Source: Limnohabitans sp. Hippo3 (GTDB lineage Bacteria > Pseudomonadota > Gammaproteobacteria > Burkholderiales > Burkholderiaceae_C). From it: 64,000 bases of DNA. The notes beneath the pieces were generated by a model. The model worked only from the letters and a program-made list of their open reading frames with translations. It was not told the origin of the DNA and searched no databases. The position numbers and the translations under genes are program-made. Of this stretch, positions 37,315 through 44,133 are shown piece by piece (within the stretch, counting starts at the first letter, position 1; each line of letters opens with the position of its first letter). The DNA is taken from the NCBI RefSeq assembly GCF_003063665.1, contig NZ_NESF01000002.1, positions 1-64,000 of the forward strand, in the 5' to 3' direction.

Positions 37315-37902
37315 CTAAGAAGGCAGGCCACGCAGAAATTCAGCCACCGCCCGCGGGTAAATGATGTGCTCTTGGCCCAGCACCCGCTCGGCCAGGCTGT
37401 CGGCCGTGTCATCGGCCAAAACTGGCACCACCGCCTGCGCCAGGATGGTGCCATGGTCCAGCTCGGCCGTAACCTGATGCACCGTGGCCCCGGCAAAACG
37501 GCAACCGGCATCGATCGCCCGCTGGTGCGTGTTCAACCCCGGGAAGGCCGGCAACAAGGACGGGTGGATGTTGAGCAAGCGCCCGGCATAGTGCGCCACA
37601 AAACCAGGGGTCAGGATGCGCATGAAGCCCGCCAGCACCACCAAAGCGGGCGCATGCCGGTCGATCTCGGCCATGAGCGCCGCATCAAAGTCTTCGCGGC
37701 TGGCAAAAGCCTTGTGGTCCAGCACCTGGGTCGCGATGCCGTGGTCTTGGGCGAAAGCCAGACCCGGGGCATCGGCCCGGTTGCTGAGCACGGCGGCCAC
37801 CCGGGCGTTCAAGCGTTGGGCCCAGTGGCCCCGCTCTGCGGCACGCACGATCGCAGCCATGTTGGAGCCCGAGCCCGAAATCAGAATGACGATGTTTCTC
37901 AT
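37315..37902 (-). CDS. purN: Phosphoribosylglycinamide formyltransferase
   Basis: Transfers the formyl group from 10-formyl-THF in the third step of purine synthesis. N-terminal ILISGSGSNMAAIV phosphate loop; catalytic Asn/His in LLNIHPSLLPAFPG near residue 110; Asp150 in the late DHGTILAQ segment. 195 residues. Start ATG at 37902 fits the family N terminus exactly. Alone on the minus strand here. Confidence 0.95.
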   Translation of the reverse strand: MRNIVILISGSGSNMAAIVRAAERGHWAQRLNARVAAVLSNRADAPGLAFAQDHGIATQVLDHKAFASREDFDAALMAEIDRHAPALVVLAGFMRILTPGFVAHYAGRLLNIHPSLLPAFPGLNTHQRAIDAGCRFAGATVHQVTAELDHGTILAQAVVPVLADDTADSLAERVLGQEHIIYPRAVAEFLRGLPS

Positions 37903-38020
37903 GAAGGGCTGGATTATCCCTGCAGGCCCCGGGTCTGCCGACATTTGTCGCACCAAGGACAAGCCGGATCGCCCTGCGCGTGATAAAAAGCACGGTCGTT
38001 TGATTTTGAGAGAAAACCCC

Positions 38021-39202
38021 ATGGATTTGGCATTCACCCCCGAAGAGCTCGCATTCCGCGACGAGATTCGCACCTGGGTCAAGGCAAACTTGCCCGCTGA
38101 CATTTCGCACAAAGTGCACAACGCCATGCGCCTGACGCGTGACGACATGCAGCGCTGGGCCAAGATCCTTGGCAAAAAAGGCTGGCTGGGCTGGGGCTGG
38201 CCCACGCAGTTTGGCGGCCCCGGCTGGACCGCCGTGCAAAAGCATTTGTTCGAAGAAGAATGCGCCCTGGCCGGTGCCCCCCGTGTCGTGCCTTTTGGCC
38301 CGGTGATGGTGGCCCCCGTGATCATGGCTTTTGGCAACGCCGAGCAGCAAAAACGCTTTTTGCCCGGCATCGCCAGCGGCGAAGTCTGGTGGAGCCAGGG
38401 CTACAGCGAGCCGGGCTCCGGCTCGGACCTGGCCTCGCTCAAAACCCGCGCCGAGCGCGTGGGAGACAAATACATCGTCAACGGCCAGAAAACCTGGACC
38501 ACCCTGGGCCAATACGGCGAGTGGATCTTCTGCCTGGTGCGCACCAGCACCGAAGGCAAACCCCAAACCGGCATTTCCTTCTTATTGATCGATATGAAGT
38601 CGCCCGGCATCACCGTGCGCCCCATCAAGCTGCTGGACGGCGAGTGCGAAGTCAACGAAGTCTGGTTTGACAACGTCGAAGTGCCCGCTGAAAACCTGAT
38701 CGGTGAAGAAAACAAGGGCTGGAACTACGCCAAGCACCTGCTGGCCCACGAGCGCACCAACATCGCCGACGTGAACCGCGCCAAGCGTGAGCTGGAGCGC
38801 TTGAAGCGCATCGCCAAAACCGAAGGCGTGTACGACGACCTGCGTTTCCGTGACGAGATCGCCAAGCTCGAAGTCGACATCGTGGCGCTGGAGATGCTGG
38901 TGCTGCGCGTCTTGTCGGCCGAAAAATCCGGCAAAAACTCGCTCGACATCGCAGGCCTCTTGAAGATCAAGGGCAGCGAGATCCAGCAACGCTACACCGA
39001 GCTGATGATGCAAGCCGCAGGCCCCTTTGCCCTGCCCTTCATCTTCGAAGCCATGGACGCAGGCTGGCAGGGCAACTTCCCCGGCGGCACGCTGGCCAAC
39101 GCCCCCCTGGCCGCCAACTACTTCAACATGCGCAAGACCACCATTTACGGCGGCAGCAACGAAGTGCAACGCAACATCGTCGCCCAGACAGTTCTGGGTT
39201 AA
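38021..39202 (+). CDS. Acyl-CoA dehydrogenase (pimeloyl-CoA dehydrogenase large-subunit-like)
   Basis: FAD enzyme that introduces the alpha-beta double bond of an acyl-CoA. 393 residues with the flavin-binding YSEPGSGSDLASLKTRA near residue 128 and the C-terminal YGGSNEVQRNIVAQ. The pattern, including the paired gene downstream, resembles the PimC/PimD dicarboxyl-CoA dehydrogenases of Burkholderiales. Substrate remains open. ATG at 38021 gives the usual MDLAFTPEELAFRDE start. A second dehydrogenase gene follows after 10 bp. Confidence 0.88.
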   Translation: MDLAFTPEELAFRDEIRTWVKANLPADISHKVHNAMRLTRDDMQRWAKILGKKGWLGWGWPTQFGGPGWTAVQKHLFEEECALAGAPRVVPFGPVMVAPVIMAFGNAEQQKRFLPGIASGEVWWSQGYSEPGSGSDLASLKTRAERVGDKYIVNGQKTWTTLGQYGEWIFCLVRTSTEGKPQTGISFLLIDMKSPGITVRPIKLLDGECEVNEVWFDNVEVPAENLIGEENKGWNYAKHLLAHERTNIADVNRAKRELERLKRIAKTEGVYDDLRFRDEIAKLEVDIVALEMLVLRVLSAEKSGKNSLDIAGLLKIKGSEIQQRYTELMMQAAGPFALPFIFEAMDAGWQGNFPGGTLANAPLAANYFNMRKTTIYGGSNEVQRNIVAQTVLG

Positions 39203-39212
39203 GGAGACACAC

Positions 39213-40328
39213 ATGGATTTCGATTTTTCTGACGACCAGGAACAACTGCGCGACGCGGTGCGCAAATGGGTGGACAAGGGCTACGACTTTGACCGCCGCC
39301 GCGCCATCGTCGCTGCAGGCGGTTTTGACCGCGCTGCTTACGGCGAAATGGCCGAGCTGGGCCTGACGGGCCTGTACGTGAGCGAAGAGCACGGCGGGAT
39401 GGGCATGGGCCCCACCGAAGCCATGGTGGCCATGGAAGAACTCGGCCGCGGCATCGTGCTCGAACCCCTGACCCAAACCCTGATCACCAGCGCCACGCTG
39501 CAAACCCACGCCCCGGCTGCCCTGCAAGCCGCTTGGTTGCCGCGCATCGCGGCAGGCGAAGCCATCGTGGTGCTGACGCATCAAGAGCGCGCTGCCCGCT
39601 ACCAACTGAACCGCTGCGCTGCGCTTGCCAGCGAATCGGGCGGCGCCTGGACCGTGACCGGCACCAAGAGCGTGGTGGCTGTGGGTGACCAGGCCGATGC
39701 CTTTGTGGTGCCCGCCACCGTGAACGGCCAGATCGCCCTGTTTTTGGTGGAGCGCAGCGCCAGCGGTGTGAGCACCCAGGCCTACGGCACGCAAGACGGC
39801 TCACGCGCTGCCGAAGTCGTGCTCAAGCAAGCCCCCGCGCAGCTGATTACCCTGAACGGCCTGAGCGCTTTGGAAGAAGCCGTGGACATCGGCATCGCCT
39901 GCACCTGCGCCGAAGCCGTGGGCGTGATGGACAAAACCATGGCCATCACCGTGGACTACATGAACACGCGCAAGCAGTTTGGGGTGGCGATTGCCAGCTT
40001 CCAGGCCCTGCGCCACCGCGTGGCCGACATGAAGATGCAGCTGGAGCTGGGCCGCTCGATGAGCTACTACGCCAGCCTCAAGCTGCACGCGCCCGCCGAC
40101 GAGCGCCGCCGCGCCCAGGCCCGTGCCAAGTACCAGCTGGGCGTGTCCATGCGTTTCATCGGCCAGCAAGCGGTGCAGCTGCACGGCGGCATTGCCGTCA
40201 CCGACGAGTACATCGTGAGCCACTACTTCAAGAAATTGACGCAGCTGGACATGACCTTTGGTGACACCCTGCACCAGCTGGGCGAAGTGTCGGCCCGCAT
40301 GCAGGAGACGGCAGGCGTGTTCGCCTGA
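39213..40328 (+). CDS. Acyl-CoA dehydrogenase (pimeloyl-CoA dehydrogenase small-subunit-like)
   Basis: 371 residues, MDFDFSDDQEQLRDAVRKWV start, flavin/CoA domain with weaker conservation of the central YSEPGxGSD motif than the preceding gene (THQERAARYQLN occupies the region), and the C-terminal QLHGGIAVTDEYIVSHYFKK. The weak flavin motif and tight pairing suggest a heteromeric enzyme with its neighbour. AAGGAG precedes the ATG. No ligase or thiolase gene accompanies the pair. Confidence 0.86.
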   Translation: MDFDFSDDQEQLRDAVRKWVDKGYDFDRRRAIVAAGGFDRAAYGEMAELGLTGLYVSEEHGGMGMGPTEAMVAMEELGRGIVLEPLTQTLITSATLQTHAPAALQAAWLPRIAAGEAIVVLTHQERAARYQLNRCAALASESGGAWTVTGTKSVVAVGDQADAFVVPATVNGQIALFLVERSASGVSTQAYGTQDGSRAAEVVLKQAPAQLITLNGLSALEEAVDIGIACTCAEAVGVMDKTMAITVDYMNTRKQFGVAIASFQALRHRVADMKMQLELGRSMSYYASLKLHAPADERRRAQARAKYQLGVSMRFIGQQAVQLHGGIAVTDEYIVSHYFKKLTQLDMTFGDTLHQLGEVSARMQETAGVFA

Positions 40329-40371
40329 AGAGAACCAGGAACCCGAGCAAGCGGGGAGGGCTGCACTGGCC

Positions 40372-40401
40372 GGGCGATGTGGCAAAGCGAAGTGCCTCTG
40401 A
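40372..40401. repeat. Second copy of the trxB-downstream repeat centre
   Basis: Read on the minus strand it matches 33341-33370 in 28 of 30 bases (TCAGAGGCACTTCGCTTTGC, then CACATCGCCC). The flanks also show reduced arms (GGGCGCAC on one side). The surrounding 186 bp between the dehydrogenase and brnA hold nothing else that I recognise. Confidence 0.65.
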
Positions 40402-40514
40402 GCCCGACCCGTGCGCCCTTCCGGCTTGCGGCTAAAAATCAGATTCTTCTGAATGAGCAGCCCAACAAGCAGGCCCCGAGTGGGGCCTTTTTGATGCTCA
40501 AAACTTCCGGTTGG

Positions 40515-40808
40515 CTACACCGGAGAGTGGGCTCGCACCCAGTCACGCATGGCGTCATTCATTCGGGTCTGCCAACCCTTACCGGTGGAACGGAAAGCTT
40601 CCAGCACATCTGCATCCAAGCGGATGGTGATGCGTTCTTTGACGACCTCAGAGCGGGGTCGCCCGCGTGGCTTGAGCATCGTCTGTACGGCCTGGTTCCC
40701 GAACAGCTCGGGCAACACCTCTGCTGCAGGGCGGGCGCGGGCAAAGTCTGCATCCGTCCATTCCGGGTTGTCGGAATCAATCAGTTCTGGATTTGGGCGT
40801 TTTGGCAT
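40515..40808 (-). CDS. brnA: BrnA-type antitoxin
   Basis: 97 residues. The C-terminal half is a ribbon-helix-helix-like DNA-binding part (RITIRLDADVLEAFRSTGKG, WQTRMNDAMRDWVRAH), the pattern of BrnA antitoxins that block the BrnT RNase and repress the operon. The N-terminal half (MPKRPNPELIDSDNPEWTDA) is typical too. ATG at 40808 lies inside the 3' part of the intended brnT frame, the usual overlap for this pair. Because of the brnT frameshift the same frame now runs upstream into brnT. Confidence 0.88.
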   Translation of the reverse strand: MPKRPNPELIDSDNPEWTDADFARARPAAEVLPELFGNQAVQTMLKPRGRPRSEVVKERITIRLDADVLEAFRSTGKGWQTRMNDAMRDWVRAHSPV

Positions 40809-41063
40809 ATCTCTTGACCTCTCTCGAATTGGCCTTGCGCAAACTGATGACATGCACCCTGCCTTCGCGCGGCGTGAATACAACGACGTGAACCGCCCCC
40901 CGATGAACCCTAGCACCTGAAATCGCCGCTCTCCATAGGCTTTGCGGGTGTCTTCCTCCATCAGCGCATGGGCCCAGTCAAGCTGCTCGACAAGCTCAAA
41001 CGGCAAACCTCGGCTCGCTATGTTGGTGGCGTTTTTGGCTGGATCGAATCCAATCTTCACCAT
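40777..41063 (-). pseudogene. brnT: BrnT-type toxin gene with a one-base frameshift
   Basis: Residues 1-57 (MVKIGFDPAKNATNIASRGL, LPFELVEQLDW, GERRFQVLGFIGGR) match the BrnT ribonuclease toxin, but downstream of a GGGGGGCGG tract (40893-40901 on the minus strand) the frame runs into unrelated residues. Moving one base restores VHVVVFTPREGRVHVISLRK and ends at a TGA at 40777-40779, giving about 95 residues, the normal BrnT length. So one G is missing, either a real inactivating mutation, phase variation at the G tract, or a read error. As it stands, the frame continues into brnA and would make a 182-residue fused protein. Confidence 0.8.
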
Positions 41064-41066
41064 TTT

Positions 41067-41095
41067 ATTGTATGCACATTAAATTAAGGTTGCAA
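41067..41095 (-). promoter_or_regulatory. Promoter of the brnTA operon
   Basis: On the minus strand TTGCAA (41095-41090) and TACAAT (41072-41067) are spaced by 17 bp. The start of transcription would fall at or next to the A of the brnT ATG (41063), so the message may be leaderless; no ribosome binding site is seen. Confidence 0.6.
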
Positions 41096-41126
41096 ATTTT
41101 TAGAGGTTCTGAATAGCCTTGATGGC

Positions 41127-42092
41127 TCACTCCGACTCGCGCACCCGCAAAAAAGAAGCAAAACGCGGCAAACCCGAGGGTGTGCGCTCGCGGTAACGGT
41201 AAGTGACCCAAGCCCCCACGGGCGGCGGGTTGCGGCGCTGAGCATCGCTCAATCCAGACCCCAAGGCAAAGCGCTGGCCCGACGGCATCTGCACCAGCAA
41301 AGCCCCGGTCATGCCCGCCAAACGCCCCTTGCCCGGCTGGTGGCCCACCACCAAGCCCTCTTCATCAGGCTCGGGCTTGAGCTTGAAGAGCGCATCGCTG
41401 CGGCCGGGCTGCCACATGGCATCGGTCCGGTGCAGCATCAGCCCCTCGCCGCCTTGGCGCACTGTGTCCTGCAACAAGGCTTGCAAAGCGCGGGCATCGC
41501 TCACCTCGCGCTGCGCCACGGGCACCAGCCAGGGCTGCTGCGCTTGCGCCAGTGTGGATTGCACAAAAGCTACCCGCTGCGCAAACGGGGCGGCATGGCC
41601 AGGCGCGTCAAACACCAGGTACTTCACCGCCCGCCAGGCCTCGTTGTCGGGTTCGGCCTGGCGCACCACACCCGAGAGCCGGTCAAACGCCCCGCGCGCC
41701 ATCCACAGCTCGCCGTCGAGCGCCACCCGGGGCAGCGCCGACAAGAACCAAGCCGGGGCCGCAATCACCCGGCCACTGCGAAAACGCAAGTCCTGCCCAT
41801 CCCAAACCGCCCGAACACCGTCAAATTTTTCGCTCAACAGAAAACCTTGCGGGGAGCGTCCTGGAGGCCAGGGCATGGCCAGCTGAACGCCACGCGATCC
41901 CCCAGACTGAACCGGCCCCGAGGCCTGGGCCCGAACACTTGGCATCAGCCAAGGCGACAGGACCAGGACCGACAAGCTGGTGCGTCGGCTCAGGCTCAAA
42001 GTGGGGGGCTGAATCAGAGGCAGTTGTGAGGTACTGGCCTTAAGGCCTGCTGCGTCGCTGCCCGGCAAAAAAGCCAAGAGTGGATGGTGCAT
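41127..42092 (-). CDS. LigE-like small ATP-dependent DNA ligase
   Basis: Minimal nick-sealing ligase: the adenylated lysine is Lys89 in SEKFDGVRAVWDG; further motifs are ALDGELW (III), GGEGLMLHR (IV) and LFKLKP (V), followed by an OB-fold tail with YRYRERTPSGLPRF. Members of this group (LigE) are often exported to the periplasm, thought to act on incoming or extracellular DNA. Here residues 33-57 read SLSRRTSLSVLVLSPWLMPS then VRAQAS, an RR-containing hydrophobic segment that looks like a signal peptide but is preceded by 32 extra residues, so the start at 42092 (GGGAG upstream) or the export route needs care. 321 residues. Confidence 0.85.
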   Translation of the reverse strand: MHHPLLAFLPGSDAAGLKASTSQLPLIQPPTLSLSRRTSLSVLVLSPWLMPSVRAQASGPVQSGGSRGVQLAMPWPPGRSPQGFLLSEKFDGVRAVWDGQDLRFRSGRVIAAPAWFLSALPRVALDGELWMARGAFDRLSGVVRQAEPDNEAWRAVKYLVFDAPGHAAPFAQRVAFVQSTLAQAQQPWLVPVAQREVSDARALQALLQDTVRQGGEGLMLHRTDAMWQPGRSDALFKLKPEPDEEGLVVGHQPGKGRLAGMTGALLVQMPSGQRFALGSGLSDAQRRNPPPVGAWVTYRYRERTPSGLPRFASFLRVRESE

Positions 42093-42224
42093 GGTCAGTC
42101 TCCCTGAAAGCCCCAATACCCGGGCGTAGCCTTGGAAGCCAGCGGGTATGTGTTTTTTTGTTTTCAGGAAGTGATGATGCGGCGCTTTGCCCGCCAACGC
42201 AAGCCGCCTGGCCAAGCTGCCCGT

Positions 42225-42794
42225 TCAGGCCATCAAACGTGAATTCTTGGGGACATGTGCCATCAAAAACGCCATCTGGTCAGCCAGGATGCGGCGGTTG
42301 CGCAGGATGAAGTCCTCCCACAGGCTGGGCACATAGGGCGCGTACAGCAAAGGCATCTTGGCTTGTTCGGGCGTGCGGCTGCTTTTGCGGTGGTTGCAGG
42401 AGCGGCAAGCCGTGACCACGTTCATCCAGTGGTCGGGACCGTTCTGGCACAGGGGCACGATGTGTTCACGGGTCAACACCGACTCATGGAAATGCCCACC
42501 GCAATACGCGCACAGGTTGCGGTCGCGCACAAACAGTTTGGTGTTGGTGAGGCCCGGGCGCATGTCAAACGGGTTGATGCGAGGCACGCCCTGGGTGCCG
42601 ATGATGCTGTTGACGGTGATGATGGATTGCTGTCCGGTGAGCGCGTTGTGTCCGCCATGAAAAACGGCCACTTGCTGACCCGCTTCCCAACGCACCTCAT
42701 CGGCCGCGTAATGCGTGACCGCCTGCTCCAGCGTGATCCACGATTGCGGCAAGCCTTGGGCCGAGAGTTTCAAAACCTTCACAGACGCCTCCAT
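42225..42794 (-). CDS. HNH endonuclease family protein
   Basis: The HNH core starts at RDRNLCAYCGGHF and runs through LTREHIVP and NVVTACRSCNHRKSSRTPEQ: two Cys pairs for structural zinc and the catalytic His in REHIVP. N-terminal 90 residues and the closing FILRNRRILADQMAFLMAHV are conserved in Burkholderiales homologues I recall; the cellular role is unknown. ATG at 42794 is used; one at 42821 is possible. It lies upstream of the ligase gene on the same strand with a 132-bp gap that holds only a weak ATACCCG/CGGGTAT hairpin. Confidence 0.85.
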   Translation of the reverse strand: MEASVKVLKLSAQGLPQSWITLEQAVTHYAADEVRWEAGQQVAVFHGGHNALTGQQSIITVNSIIGTQGVPRINPFDMRPGLTNTKLFVRDRNLCAYCGGHFHESVLTREHIVPLCQNGPDHWMNVVTACRSCNHRKSSRTPEQAKMPLLYAPYVPSLWEDFILRNRRILADQMAFLMAHVPKNSRLMA

Positions 42795-42963
42795 CCAACA
42801 GTTCAAAAAAACCACTGACACGAAAAGTTCCGTCTCGATTGGGCCCCGAGCGCTGGGGTGCCACCGCTGGGGAATCGGGCTCAGTCACAATATACCCTCT
42901 TACATTGACAAATCCGTGAAAGCTGGCGCTTGCCCAGCGCACAGGCAGGACATGAGCAGCGAC

Positions 42964-44001
42964 ATGAAGGTTTTCCGAGGCTTCCACCACCCCGACTTGG
43001 CCCCCGCTTGCGCTCTGACCATTGGCAACTTCGACGGTGTACACCGTGGCCACCAGGCCATGCTGGCCCTCTTGCGCAGCGAAGCCGCGCACCGCGACGT
43101 GCCCAGCTGCGTGATGACCTTCGAGCCCCACCCCCGTGACTACTTTGCCAAGGCCCTAAACAAGCCCGATCTGGCCCCGGCCCGCATCGCCACGCTGCGC
43201 GACAAACTGCAGGAGCTCGAGCGCTGTGGCGTGGACCAGGTGGTGGTGCTGCCTTTTGATGCGCGGCTGGCCAGCCAGTCGCCCGAAGACTTCATCCAGC
43301 AGGTGCTGGCCCGGGGCCTGGGCGTGCGCTACGTGCTGGTGGGCGACGATTTCCGCTTTGGCGCCAAACGCGCGGGTGACTACGCCATGCTCGACGCCGC
43401 AGGCCAGCGCCTGGGCTTTGACGTAGCCCGCATGAACAGCTACGAGGTGCATGGCCTGCGCGTGTCCAGCTCGGCCGTGCGCGAGGCACTGGGCCAGGGC
43501 CGCATGCAGGACGTGGCCGCTCTGCTGGGTCGCCCCTACAGCATCAGCGGCCATGTGGTGCATGGGCGCAAATTGGGCCGCGAGTTGGCCGCCACAGCGC
43601 AAGGCGCTGGCGACGGCTTTCGGACGTTGAATTTGCGTTTCTCGCACTGGAAACCAGCCGCCAGCGGCATCTTTGTGGTGCAGGTGCATGGCCTGGCCGA
43701 ACAGGCCCTGAAGGGCGTAGCCAACTTAGGCATCCGGCCCTCGCTGGACCCGAACGATGTGAATGGCGGGCGCGTGCTGCTCGAGACCCACGCCTTCGAC
43801 TGGCCCGCCCATCTGGGGGCCGAGGGGGGCTACGGTAAAATCATCCGCGTGGACTTGCTGCATAAATTACACGACGAGCTCAAATACGACGGTCTGGACG
43901 CCCTGACACAGGGCATTGCCAAAGACTGCGACGATGCACAAGCGTGGTTTGCCTCCCGCCATGGTGAAACCAGCCGCCAAACCACCCGCGACCGAATTTG
44001 A
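42964..44001 (+). CDS. ribF: Bifunctional riboflavin kinase / FAD synthetase
   Basis: Makes FMN and FAD. The adenylyltransferase domain has TIGNFDGVHRGHQ near residue 20 and VGDDFRFGAKRAGD near 127, plus SSSAVREALGQG. The kinase domain begins GHVVHGRKLGREL; where most RibF proteins read GFPTANL, this one reads GDGFRTLNL after about ten extra residues, so the PTAN motif is altered. 345 residues. The ATG at 42964 matches the family start MKVFRGF; an ATG four codons upstream lies too close to AGGA. Confidence 0.93.
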   Translation: MKVFRGFHHPDLAPACALTIGNFDGVHRGHQAMLALLRSEAAHRDVPSCVMTFEPHPRDYFAKALNKPDLAPARIATLRDKLQELERCGVDQVVVLPFDARLASQSPEDFIQQVLARGLGVRYVLVGDDFRFGAKRAGDYAMLDAAGQRLGFDVARMNSYEVHGLRVSSSAVREALGQGRMQDVAALLGRPYSISGHVVHGRKLGRELAATAQGAGDGFRTLNLRFSHWKPAASGIFVVQVHGLAEQALKGVANLGIRPSLDPNDVNGGRVLLETHAFDWPAHLGAEGGYGKIIRVDLLHKLHDELKYDGLDALTQGIAKDCDDAQAWFASRHGETSRQTTRDRI

Positions 44002-44021
44002 CGCTCCGGCCCTCGTTTGCT

Positions 44022-44119
44022 GCCCTTCGACAGGCTCAGGGCGAACGACCTCCACGGCCCACCCCCTCTTGATCTCTCCGAACGGCCCGCCGCTCGGGCT
44101 GAGCTTGTCGAAGCCCTCT
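44022..44119. repeat. Inverted repeat CTTCGACAGGCTCAG / CTGAGCTTGTCGAAG
   Basis: GCCCTTCGACAGGCTCAGGG at 44022 and CGGGCTGAGCTTGTCGAAGC up to 44119 face each other across 57 bp. This motif pair is common between genes in many proteobacteria. It fills nearly all of the space between ribF and ileS and ends 14 bp before the ileS start, so the ileS leader is part of the repeat. Confidence 0.85.
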
Positions 44120-44133
44120 CGACCCGACGCACC

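Noticed and set aside
40515..41063. Natural BrnT-BrnA fusion protein
   Set aside because: The middle of the fused frame is unlike either family, while a one-base shift restores a full BrnT of normal length and its usual overlap with brnA.
42822..42963. FMN riboswitch upstream of ribF
   Set aside because: The 142-bp leader is too short for an RFN element beside a promoter and none of its conserved stems could be seen.
44017..44133. Longer N terminus for IleS
   Set aside because: The extra codons are only the translated inverted repeat (PFDRLRAN ... AELVEALS), a common annotation artefact.
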